Origin: Candidatus Phyllobacterium onerii
GTDB taxonomy: Bacteria > Pseudomonadota > Alphaproteobacteria > Rhizobiales > Rhizobiaceae
Length of the DNA: 64,000 bases
Direction of reading: 5' to 3'
Assembly: GCF_028331445.1 (NCBI RefSeq)
Contig: NZ_JAQMHX010000009.1
Span: 124,001-188,000 of the forward strand
Positions within the stretch are counted from its first letter, which is position 1. Each line of letters begins with the position of its first letter. Under the pieces are notes generated by a model, which had not been told where the DNA came from, searched no databases, and worked only from the letters and a program-made list of their open reading frames with translations. This document shows, piece by piece, positions 25,675-33,344 of the stretch. Made by a program: the position numbers and the translations under genes.

Positions 25675-26942
25675 ACGACCTTGATTTCGGCCTGTCATTT
25701 CTTCTGGCGCAAACGGGCTCGAGTTTAGTCACCGTCTTTTGGTACACGCTGATATTCGATGTTCCAAGATACCTCGTGCCGTTTGTAATAGCCGCGATGA
25801 GTTTGCGACACATGCAGAAGGACAACGGCACTCGTCGCAATTCCCAATCTCCAAGCGTGAGCATCGTTCTTATCGGCCATAACGAGGCCGATTCAATTGG
25901 CGCATGCGTTAATTCCCTGATGGAACAGTCATTTTTGGATTTCGAGATCGTTATAGTCAGCGACGGCTCAACGGACGGAATGAACAAAGTTGCCAGAGAG
26001 ATGGTTCGAAAAGGGCTGGGATCCTGTATCCTTTCTACAGGGGTTCGGGGTGGCAAGGCGAGCGGGACTAATCTGGCATGCGAAATCGCACGCGGTGACA
26101 TCATCATTAATATTGACTGCGATTGTTCGTTTGACCGATTTGCGATTGAACGTCTCCTGGCACCCTTTGCCGATAAGCGCGTCGGAGCAGCATGCGGGGA
26201 TATCGCGCCACGCAACGCCGATGTGAGCCTTGTTTCACAGTTTCAGGAGATCGAATATCTGGAGTCTATTTCCGTCGGTAAGCGGTTCAGCGCAGCGATT
26301 GGCCAAATAACATGTGCATCCGGTGCGTTCAGCGCTTTTCGCCGGACCGCGCTCGATGAGGTGGGTGGGCTTGACGTCGGCGGTGGAGAAGACCTCGATG
26401 TGACGCTGCGGCTGCGCCGGGCGGGCTGGCACATCGGATATGTTCCGAATGCCGTGTGCTACACGGACGTACCAACGACCTTTTACGCCTACATCAGGCA
26501 GCGGCTGCGTTGGGAGCGTGATGCAGTATGGATCCGCTTCCGTAAACACCGGCGCCTTCTCAATCCGTTTGACCGCAACTTCAGACCTGCGGAAGCTTTT
26601 CACCAGTGGGATTTTCTGGCATTCAGTGTTGCCGGTGCCGTCATCTTCCCAATCTACATATCGTGGCTAGCAATCAACTTCGGCGCGCTCGCCATCCCGG
26701 TTCTGATAGCGATGCAGATCGCGTTGCTGGTTCTGGATGTGCTTATGCTTGCCCTGGCTTGCTGGACAACAGGCCGCGCCAATTTCTGGCGTAATTTGTT
26801 GTTCGTTCCTGGCTACTCCATCTTCATGTCGTACGGGATGCGGTTGGTACGCTTGCTGGCTTATATCGATGAGTGGTTTTTTCGCGGGTCTCATCGCGAC
26901 AACTATACGCCGGAAAAAGTGCGTCATGAGCGTGCGTGGTGA
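25671..26942 (+). CDS. Processive family 2 glycosyltransferase (membrane polysaccharide synthase)
   Basis: A 423-residue inner-membrane GT2. One N-terminal membrane segment precedes a cytosolic GT-A domain with IGHNEADS, Asp98 (VSDGSTDG), the D149/D151 metal motif (NIDCDCS), Glu240-Asp241 catalytic base region (GGGEDLDV) and Q277-RLRW, the QxxRW motif of processive synthases such as cellulose, hyaluronan and PNAG synthases. Three or so C-terminal membrane segments follow, then RLLAYIDEWFF. The GTG start overlaps the preceding stop. Together with the HlyD-like protein downstream this resembles Alg8-Alg44 or BgsA-BgsB pairs. The sugar polymerised is unknown. Confidence 0.9.
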   Translation: MNDLDFGLSFLLAQTGSSLVTVFWYTLIFDVPRYLVPFVIAAMSLRHMQKDNGTRRNSQSPSVSIVLIGHNEADSIGACVNSLMEQSFLDFEIVIVSDGSTDGMNKVAREMVRKGLGSCILSTGVRGGKASGTNLACEIARGDIIINIDCDCSFDRFAIERLLAPFADKRVGAACGDIAPRNADVSLVSQFQEIEYLESISVGKRFSAAIGQITCASGAFSAFRRTALDEVGGLDVGGGEDLDVTLRLRRAGWHIGYVPNAVCYTDVPTTFYAYIRQRLRWERDAVWIRFRKHRRLLNPFDRNFRPAEAFHQWDFLAFSVAGAVIFPIYISWLAINFGALAIPVLIAMQIALLVLDVLMLALACWTTGRANFWRNLLFVPGYSIFMSYGMRLVRLLAYIDEWFFRGSHRDNYTPEKVRHERAW

Positions 26943-26952
26943 GGTTAAGTAA

Positions 26953-27990
26953 ATGAAGTATATCCGTAAACGCCCTCGCATAGATAATCTCGATCGGCAA
27001 CAGAGAAAGGGGTCCGGCCGCCTGAGCAGATCGATCTATCTCCTGATACTCGGAGCGTTGATCGTTTCGCTTGCGAACTATCTTGTCGGCGGAATGTTCA
27101 TCCTGTCAGCCGACGGCATTGTACTGGCGCAGCGGTACATCGTATCTGCCGGCTATCCGGCGACCGTCGACAAAGTGCTGGTCAGCGAGGGCGATAGCGT
27201 CACCCAAGGAACACCGCTCCTCCAGCTCACATCGTTCGATATGGTGAAGGAGATCGCAGAACTTTCGGTACGGACAAGTGAACTTGCGGTGCGAGAGGGA
27301 GAGCTGCAGGGAAAGGTGGCGACGAATACGGCACTCTTACCTCTGGCAGAGCGTTCAGCAAATGAAAGCAACAGTGCTATTTTGCGTCTTGACCGGGTCT
27401 CGACGCGAGGCCTTGTTCTTGCAAACCGAAGAGACGAGGCCTTGACGGCCAACTACCAGGCCGCGGAGCGCTATGCCCAATTGCGGGCCGAGTCGCAAGT
27501 CACCGCAAACGAACTCCGAGTTGTAGAAGCGTCGCGACAGGTTGCAGCTGACGCGGTTCACAAAATGAAAGCAATTTATGGAGAGGGTAAGGTAACTGCG
27601 GCGGTCACAGGTATTGTGGGTTCAAAAATTCCTGTTCCCGGTCAAGTTGTACGTCTGGGTGATGAAATGCTGCAAATAAACGGGGGGAAGGCCTATCGCT
27701 TACTTGCCGGATGGGTATCTTTTTCCTGTCACCAAAGGCATGAAGGTTCAGGTGAGCGGCGGGAGCGAGCACGCGACGGGAACAGTTGAAAAAGTGTTGC
27801 CGATCGCCGACGCTCTGCCAGCGGAGTTTCAGAATTTGCTGCGGCCACGCGATCGATCTCGGCTGATCCGAATTGCGCTGCCGGAAGACCATCCCTTTGC
27901 CGTAACCCAGAAGGTCGTCATCAGAGGGTGCGTGTTCGGTTGGTGTTGGGTTCGATAGCATTTGAAAGGATCTGTCGCAAAACGCATTAG
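26953..27990 (+). pseudogene. HlyD/Alg44-like membrane-fusion protein with frameshifts
   Basis: The first 245 codons give a membrane anchor (YLLILGALIVSLANYLVGG), a biotinyl-lipoyl-like beta domain (TVDKVLVSEGDSVTQGTPLLQL), a coiled coil and the return lipoyl half (AAVTGIVGSKIPVPGQVV). Near 27695-27705 one extra base diverts the frame; the expected sequence continues as LPDGYLFPVTKGMKVQVSGG to PFAVTQKVVI. Near 27925 a lost base returns to the first frame (RVRVRLVLGSIAFERI, stop at 27988-27990). The intact protein would span the periplasm and help export the glycan made by the GT2. It may be non-functional, or the shifts may be sequence errors. Confidence 0.75.
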
Positions 27991-28048
27991 CATGTGACCA
28001 GGTTGAGTGAAGGCCGATGGTTTGGTATCGGCCGCCACCGGGCATTGG

Positions 28049-28987
28049 TTAGCTGCCGAGAATGGCCTTTTTGAACGTCGCGATATTGTGGTGCATCATC
28101 TCGATATAGGTTGCTGCACCTTCGTCGGGCTTGGAAAGTGCATCCGAGAACAGCGTGCCACCGACGTTTAGCTTGGTTTCGCTGGCGATCTGCTCGATCA
28201 GGCGCGGATTGGTGATGTTCTCAACAAAGATTGCCGATGCCTTGTCTTCCTTCACCTGTTTGATCAGTGCAACGATGTCGGCAGCGGATGCTTCCGAGTC
28301 AGTCGAGATTCCCTCGGGAGCCAAGAATTTCAGGCCATATTCATGCTGGAAATAGCCGAATGCGTCATGCGACGTGATAATCAGGCGTTTCGACTCCGGG
28401 ATCGAGGCGATGGCTGCCTTTACTTCCGCCTCCGTGGCGTCGAGCTTCTTTGTATAAGCCGCCGCATTGGCCTTGTAGGTGTCGCAGTTGGTTGCGTCCG
28501 CCGTGCAGAAGGCGTCAACGATATTCTGGACATAGATCTTGGCATTGCGGATCGACTGGAAGGCGTGCGGGTCGTATGCGCCGTGCTCCTCGGTTGCCGA
28601 AGCTTCACCGGCTCCGTGATTATGATCCTCCTCGGCGCTCTTGATCGGCTCGACGCCCTTGGTCAACTCGACGATAGGAGCCTTTGTGGCGCTCGCTTCC
28701 ACGAGACGCGGCAGGAACCCTTCGAAGTGCAGGCCATTGACCAGCACCACATCTGCCCCGGCCACCGCTGCCGCATCGGACGGCTTCGGTTCATAGACGT
28801 GAGCGTCGCCGTCCGGCCCAACCAGCGTCGTCAGTGAAATCTTGTCGCCGCCAACATTTTTGGCAAAGTCGGATATGACCGTGAAACTGGAGACAACCTT
28901 CAAGGCTTCAGCCGAAGCCGGGGAATAACTGGCGGCGAGTAATAGTATAACGTTCAATCCCGTGGCGAGTTTAAGGGCCTTCATCAT
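28049..28987 (-). CDS. znuA: Zinc ABC transporter periplasmic binding protein
   Basis: A 312-residue cluster-9 metal-binding protein. A signal peptide (LNVILLLAASYSPASA) precedes LKVVSSFTVISDFAKNVGGD. Metal ligand positions are visible: GDAHVYEP, the second His in DPHAFQSIRN, SHDAFGYFQHEYGL, and a C-terminal FSDALSKPDEGA. A His/acid-rich loop lies at about residues 120-140 (DHNHGAGEASATEEHG), typical of zinc-specific ZnuA. It is the last gene of a znuCBA unit on this strand. The ATG at 28987 follows AGAAGGA. Control by the divergent Zur is likely through the box at 30749-30763. Confidence 0.92.
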   Translation of the reverse strand: MMKALKLATGLNVILLLAASYSPASAEALKVVSSFTVISDFAKNVGGDKISLTTLVGPDGDAHVYEPKPSDAAAVAGADVVLVNGLHFEGFLPRLVEASATKAPIVELTKGVEPIKSAEEDHNHGAGEASATEEHGAYDPHAFQSIRNAKIYVQNIVDAFCTADATNCDTYKANAAAYTKKLDATEAEVKAAIASIPESKRLIITSHDAFGYFQHEYGLKFLAPEGISTDSEASAADIVALIKQVKEDKASAIFVENITNPRLIEQIASETKLNVGGTLFSDALSKPDEGAATYIEMMHHNIATFKKAILGS

Positions 28988-29004
28988 AGCGTTTTCCTTC
29001 TGTG

Positions 29005-29871
29005 CTAAGCTGTTCTGTGGCGATAGGGGCGCAGCCGGCTGTTGACGATGCCGCGTGTCCCGACGAGGATCGATCCGAGATAGATGGCCCCGGCGGACAG
29101 GATGATTGCCGGTCCGGAAGGCACTGAATAGTGGTAGGAGATCAGCAGCCCGCCCACGCAGGATACGCAGCCGATGACGATGGCCAGCGCGCACATCGGC
29201 CCGACCCGCGACGTCCAGAAACGCGCTGCCGCCGCGGGGAGCATCATTAGCCCGACGGCAAGCAAAGTGCCGAGTGCCTGGAACCCGCCAACGAGGTTGA
29301 TCACCACCAGCGCCAGAAAGATGAAGTGCACAGGCGTGCCAATGCGGCTCACCGAGCGCAGGAACAACGGGTCGAGACATTCCGCGACAAGGCCGCGCCA
29401 GAAAATCGCGAAGGTAACAACACTGATCGCCGAGATCATGCCGATCAGGCTCAGCGCTTCATTGTTGAGCGCGAGTACTGTCCCGAACAGCACATGCATC
29501 AGATCGACATTCGATCCGCGCAACGACACGATTAAAACGCCGAGCGCCAGCGATATCAGGTAGAAGGCCGCCATGGAGGCATCTTCCTTCTGGATCGTGA
29601 AGCGCGATACCGCACCCGCGCCAAGCGCGACGATGACACCGGCGACCAGTCCGCCAATGGTCATCGGCACGATCTGCAGCCCGTAAAGCAAAAAACCCAC
29701 CGCCGCGCCCGGCAGGATGGCATGCGCCATCGCGTCCCCGGTCAAACTCATTCGCCGCAGCATCAGGAAAACGCCAACCGGGCAGGAACCGAGCGACAGC
29801 GCCAGCGAACCAACAAGCGCGCGTTGCATAAAGCTGTAGTCGACAAAGGGCGCGATGAGATACTCGTACAT
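29005..29871 (-). CDS. znuB: Zinc ABC transporter permease
   Basis: A 288-residue inner-membrane protein of the ABC-3 metal permease family, with about eight hydrophobic segments and the conserved GVFLMLRRMSLTGDAMAHAILPG region near residues 35-57 (quoted here as family landmark) and GTLLAVGLMMLPAAAARFW near residue 210. It forms the channel for ZnuA-bound zinc. Either the ATG at 29871 or a TTG at 29877, which overlaps the znuC stop, could be the start; the ATG is preferred. The gene is 17 bp upstream of znuA. Confidence 0.92.
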   Translation of the reverse strand: MYEYLIAPFVDYSFMQRALVGSLALSLGSCPVGVFLMLRRMSLTGDAMAHAILPGAAVGFLLYGLQIVPMTIGGLVAGVIVALGAGAVSRFTIQKEDASMAAFYLISLALGVLIVSLRGSNVDLMHVLFGTVLALNNEALSLIGMISAISVVTFAIFWRGLVAECLDPLFLRSVSRIGTPVHFIFLALVVINLVGGFQALGTLLAVGLMMLPAAAARFWTSRVGPMCALAIVIGCVSCVGGLLISYHYSVPSGPAIILSAGAIYLGSILVGTRGIVNSRLRPYRHRTA

Positions 29872-29873
29872 GG

Positions 29874-30713
29874 TCAAGCCGCCCCCCTCTTCAGTGAAGT
29901 TTGGGGCCCATTGTGATGATCGTCGGCGTCATGATGATGGACATGCGGATGAGCGTGATCGTGAGCATGGCCGTGGGCGGCATCATCCTCGCACCAGGGC
30001 GCGCCCTCTTCCCAAGCTTCGTGAAATTGCCTGGCCTGTAACAGGTTGTCGGGGCGGAGCGTCTCGCGTGACGCTCCCCAGGCAATCGGCTTGCGCGCCA
30101 GCAGCAGCGTTTCCGGGAAATGCTCGCGAACGAGATCAAGATCGTGCACGACGACCATGATCGTACGGTTCTCGCCGTGCCAGCGCTTGATCAGATCGAT
30201 CAGGTCGCTGACGGTCTTGGCATCGATCGCGTTGAATGGCTCATCGAGCAGAATGAGATCCGCATCCTGCACCAGCACCCGCGCAAACAAAGCGCGCTGC
30301 AATTGCCCGCCGGACAACGTGTCAACCGGGCGCTTTTCAAAGCCTGCCAATCCAACACTCATCAGTGCCTTCGAGACATTCTCGCGATCTTCCGCTGTGA
30401 ATCTGCCAAGCAGGCCACGCTTCGGCCAAAGCCCGAGCGATACAAGGTCGATCACGCGCGCCGGGAAAGACCGGTCGAGTTCGGATTGTTGCGGCAGGTA
30501 GGCGATCCGCACATTTTTTTCGAAAACGCACGAGCCTGACATCGGCTTGAGAACGCCGACAATCCCCTTCATCAGCGTCGACTTGCCCGATCCATTGGAG
30601 CCGACGACCGCCGTCAGCGAGCCACGGCGAACTCCGCCGCTTAAGTGATGAACGGCCGGATGCCTGTGATAGCCAAGCGTCAGATCGTGAAAGGTCAGGC
30701 AGGGTTCGGTCAT
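29874..30713 (-). CDS. znuC: Zinc ABC transporter ATPase with His-rich tail
   Basis: A 279-residue ATPase. Walker A is VVGSNGSGKSTL, the signature is TLSGGQLQRALFAR, and Walker B is DLILLDEPFNAID. The C-terminal 35 residues are unusually rich in His and Asp (HGHAHDHAHPHVHHHDADD), which could bind zinc and sense or buffer the cytosolic metal. It is the first gene of the zinc uptake operon, separated by 157 bp from divergent zur. The tail is longer than in typical ZnuC, but the core domain length is normal. Confidence 0.93.
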   Translation of the reverse strand: MTEPCLTFHDLTLGYHRHPAVHHLSGGVRRGSLTAVVGSNGSGKSTLMKGIVGVLKPMSGSCVFEKNVRIAYLPQQSELDRSFPARVIDLVSLGLWPKRGLLGRFTAEDRENVSKALMSVGLAGFEKRPVDTLSGGQLQRALFARVLVQDADLILLDEPFNAIDAKTVSDLIDLIKRWHGENRTIMVVVHDLDLVREHFPETLLLARKPIAWGASRETLRPDNLLQARQFHEAWEEGAPWCEDDAAHGHAHDHAHPHVHHHDADDHHNGPQTSLKRGAA

Positions 30714-30748
30714 CGGACAGTCGCATCTTGGAGTTGAGCATTTCGATA

Positions 30749-30763
30749 TGTGATGTTATTACA
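30749..30763. promoter_or_regulatory. Zur-box-like palindrome between znuC and zur
   Basis: TGTGATGTTATTACA forms TGTxAT-N3-ATxACA dyad symmetry in the divergent znuC/zur promoter. Its AT-rich TGTAAT..ATTACA design resembles known proteobacterial Zur sites. It would allow one repressor to shut both genes when zinc is plentiful. Seen in sequence; regulation is inferred. Confidence 0.65.
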
Positions 30764-30870
30764 TTTGTCAACAATGGCGAAATGGAGAAACTGGGAAAAT
30801 TAATGTATCCACTGGCGGAAAAGACAAATCTTTCCTATGTGTTATGGATCAACGAGGAGCCTATCGGGCA

Positions 30871-31275
30871 ATGACTGCTACGCAAGAGCTGACAAAAAAC
30901 CAATCGCTGGTTTTCAATGCGTTGGCTCGCGCCGATGGGCCGCTCAGCGCCTATACGATCCTCGACCAATTGCGAAATGATGGCTTCCGCGCCCCGCTGC
31001 AGGTCTATCGCGCCCTCGACAAGTTGCTCGACTACGGCATGATTCACCGGCTCGAAAGCATCAACGCTTTTGTCGCCTGTGCGCATCCTCACAGCCATAG
31101 CCACGGCCACGGGATGATCGCCTTTGCCATCTGCGAAAAATGCGGCCAGGTCTCGGAATTCTCGGATGATATAATCACCGGCCGCGTCCGTGAATGGACC
31201 AACAGCAATGGTTTCAAGCAATCAAAGACGACGATTGAAATCCGCGGTGTCTGTGCCAATTGTGGCACGGCCTGA
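30871..31275 (+). CDS. zur: Fur-family zinc uptake regulator
   Basis: A 134-residue Fur-family repressor. The winged helix (YTILDQLRNDGFRAPLQVYR) is followed by a dimerisation domain with a His-rich stretch (HPHSHSHGHG) and two CxxC pairs (CEKC near residue 92 and CANC near the C-terminus) that hold the structural zinc. The ATG at 30871 fits the family start; an upstream in-frame ATG at 30844 is possible but has no better ribosome site. The position divergent to znuCBA and the intervening dyad make Zur the best call over Fur or Mur. Confidence 0.9.
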   Translation: MTATQELTKNQSLVFNALARADGPLSAYTILDQLRNDGFRAPLQVYRALDKLLDYGMIHRLESINAFVACAHPHSHSHGHGMIAFAICEKCGQVSEFSDDIITGRVREWTNSNGFKQSKTTIEIRGVCANCGTA

Positions 31276-31280
31276 CGAGT

Positions 31281-31979
31281 TTACTGTTTCTTGTAGGCCT
31301 TAAGGAACATGTCTACGCCAGACGTTACGGTCTTGCGTATCTGCTCTTCCGATGGCGGATTATCCATGCATCCAAACAGCCTGCGTCTCAGCATACCCGT
31401 CACCATCAGGTCGGATAGCTGGTAGGTAGCAAGTTCGGTGTCTTCAATATCGAGATCGCCCGCAGCAACATGTTTGTCTAGAAACGCCCTCAACAAAGCC
31501 TGTCCGCGCTTTGGACCATTCTCATAAAAGCTCTGGCTCATCGAAGGCATGCGTTCGGCAACGCTGATAACCACCCGTTGCGCCCGAATGACAACATCGG
31601 ACGTGACCTTGACTGACAATGCCGTACCAAAAGCAATAAGCGCGTCACGCAAGTTATGGTCGCCTTCCAGCGCAGAATAAATGCCGCTGAACAGCTTGTC
31701 GCGATAGGCAAAGCAGAGCTCCATGAACAGTTCTTCCTTGCTATCGAAATAGACATAAATCGTCCCCTTCGACACGCCGGCTTCACGCGTTATGTCGTTC
31801 ATGCTCGCGGCATCGAAGCCCATCTGCGAGAAAACGCGGTCGGCGCCTTCCAGGATTTGCTGGCGCTTGGCCGGATCTTGGCCTGCTGCCAATCTGCCCT
31901 GCCGCTCGTCGACACGTATCACCGCTTCCAAGGCAGCTGCCTCCATCGATGACAAATGGGACGCCTTCGTAGATGACAT
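31281..31979 (-). CDS. TetR-family repressor of the adjacent efflux pump
   Basis: A 232-residue regulator. The N-terminal helix-turn-helix reads RQQILEGADRVFSQMGF and GVSKGTIYVYFDSKEELF (residues about 38-80); the rest is an all-helical ligand domain that contains several Met and aromatic residues. It has a 35-residue N-terminal extension before the usual HTH start. It is divergent from an EmrAB-like pump, and two GAACC-N4-GGTTC sites lie between them. Drug- or lipid-responsive derepression of the pump is the likely role. Confidence 0.9.
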   Translation of the reverse strand: MSSTKASHLSSMEAAALEAVIRVDERQGRLAAGQDPAKRQQILEGADRVFSQMGFDAASMNDITREAGVSKGTIYVYFDSKEELFMELCFAYRDKLFSGIYSALEGDHNLRDALIAFGTALSVKVTSDVVIRAQRVVISVAERMPSMSQSFYENGPKRGQALLRAFLDKHVAAGDLDIEDTELATYQLSDLMVTGMLRRRLFGCMDNPPSEEQIRKTVTSGVDMFLKAYKKQ

Positions 31980-32013
31980 TTTAATCTCGTTTCCTCATTT
32001 TGGATTCTTTTTC

Positions 32014-32027
32014 GAACCAACCGGTTC
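32014..32027. promoter_or_regulatory. TetR operator candidate O1
   Basis: GAACCAACCGGTTC has inverted GAACC half-sites with a 4-bp centre. It lies 35 bp upstream of the TetR start codon and repeats as O2 57 bp away. Confidence 0.75.
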
Positions 32028-32070
32028 GATCCACTTGCTATGCGCTCTCATTTGCGCTATGTCAATCATC

Positions 32071-32084
32071 GAACCGATTGGTTC
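32071..32084. promoter_or_regulatory. TetR operator candidate O2
   Basis: GAACCGATTGGTTC has the same GAACC-N4-GGTTC architecture as O1, 41 bp upstream of the pump's first start codon. Two equal sites in a divergent promoter are a strong sign of direct control by the TetR protein. Confidence 0.75.
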
Positions 32085-32124
32085 TATCACTTTCCAGAGT
32101 GAACATCTTTAGAAAGAGCCTCAC

Positions 32125-33318
32125 ATGTCCGCGTCGAACGCCAAGAATGAAGCTGAAATCCGTCAGTTTCCAGCCCCGGCTCCTGCTTCAAAAGCGGAAG
32201 CACCAGCAAAGCCCGATGCTCCTGTAACAGAAGCACCGCAGCCTGAAGTTGCCGCCCAAGCACCTGCCAAACCCAAGCGCTCGGCCAAGCGCTTTGTATT
32301 GCCCACATTGATTGTCGCGGCGATAGGCGCCGGCGGCTGGTATGGCTATGAATACTGGACCACAGGCCGCTTCATGATTTCAACCGATGATGCATATATC
32401 CAGGGTGACATCACGGCGATCGCACCGAAAGTCACCGGCTATATCGACAGGATCGATGTGGTTGCCAATCAACGCGTTAAAGCTGGCGATCCGCTGGTAG
32501 CGCTGGATAATGGCGACTATACGATCGCCGAAGAGCAGGCTGAGGCCCAAATCGCGACGGAAAAGCTCTCACTCGATCGGATCAATGCGCAGATCGTTGC
32601 CGCCAAAGCTTCGCTGCAGCAGGCACAAGCCGGCAAGCTCAACGCGCAAGCCGTCTTGACCAATGCGCAGGCTGGGTCTGTCCGCGCCAAGCAACTCCAC
32701 GCAACAAGCTTCGCCTCGCAGTCGCAACTCGATGATGCAACAGCGGCTCTCGATCAGGCGAAGGCCAATATAGCCTCCGCCGATGCACAGATTGCTGCCG
32801 CTGATGCAAATGTCGGCGTGCTCGAGGCGCAGTACAAGGAAGCCGAAGGTTCCATTCGGTCGCTTGAACTCGCCAAGGACAAGGCAGCGCGCGATCTCGG
32901 GTTCACCGTTATCCGCGCGCCTGTCGATGGGGTTATCGGCAATCTGGCAGCCAAGACAGGCGACCTCGTCAGCCCCGGCCAACGTCTAGCCGCACTTGTT
33001 CCTGTGAACGCGCTCTATATCGACGCGAACTATAAGGAGACGCAGCTGCGCGACATCGTTGTTGGCCAGAAAGTTCAGGTAACGGTCGATGCCCTGTCCG
33101 GCGACAAGTTCGAAGGCACTGTCGCGTCCATTGCCCCGGCTTCAGGCGCTGTCTTCTCGTTGCTTCCGCCCGAAAACGCTACGGGTAACTTCACCAAAGT
33201 CGTGCAACGTGTGCCGGTTCGTATCGCCCTGCCCGCCGACGCCCTGGCAAGTGGCAAGCTTCAGGCGGGCCTGAGCGTGGTTGTCGATGTTGATACCCGC
33301 ACGACACCCAAGCTGTAG
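32125..33318 (+). CDS. EmrA-like periplasmic adaptor of efflux pump
   Basis: A 397-residue HlyD-family adaptor. A Pro/Ala-rich cytosolic head of about 50 residues is followed by one membrane segment (FVLPTLIVAAIGAGGWYGYEYW), the first lipoyl half (VTGYIDRIDVVANQRVKAGDPLV), a long alpha hairpin rich in Ala/Gln, the second lipoyl half (VIRAPVDGVIGNLAAKTGDLV) and a beta-barrel region. It links the MFS pump 26 bp downstream to an outer-membrane channel that is not encoded here. Confidence 0.93.
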   Translation: MSASNAKNEAEIRQFPAPAPASKAEAPAKPDAPVTEAPQPEVAAQAPAKPKRSAKRFVLPTLIVAAIGAGGWYGYEYWTTGRFMISTDDAYIQGDITAIAPKVTGYIDRIDVVANQRVKAGDPLVALDNGDYTIAEEQAEAQIATEKLSLDRINAQIVAAKASLQQAQAGKLNAQAVLTNAQAGSVRAKQLHATSFASQSQLDDATAALDQAKANIASADAQIAAADANVGVLEAQYKEAEGSIRSLELAKDKAARDLGFTVIRAPVDGVIGNLAAKTGDLVSPGQRLAALVPVNALYIDANYKETQLRDIVVGQKVQVTVDALSGDKFEGTVASIAPASGAVFSLLPPENATGNFTKVVQRVPVRIALPADALASGKLQAGLSVVVDVDTRTTPKL

Positions 33319-33344
33319 TCCGAACTCCTGACGGGTCGAAGGTC

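Noticed and set aside
27605-28045. 146-codon antisense frame over the HlyD-like gene end
   Set aside because: The opposite strand gives HlyD-family sequence when two indels are allowed, and the antisense product has no family features.
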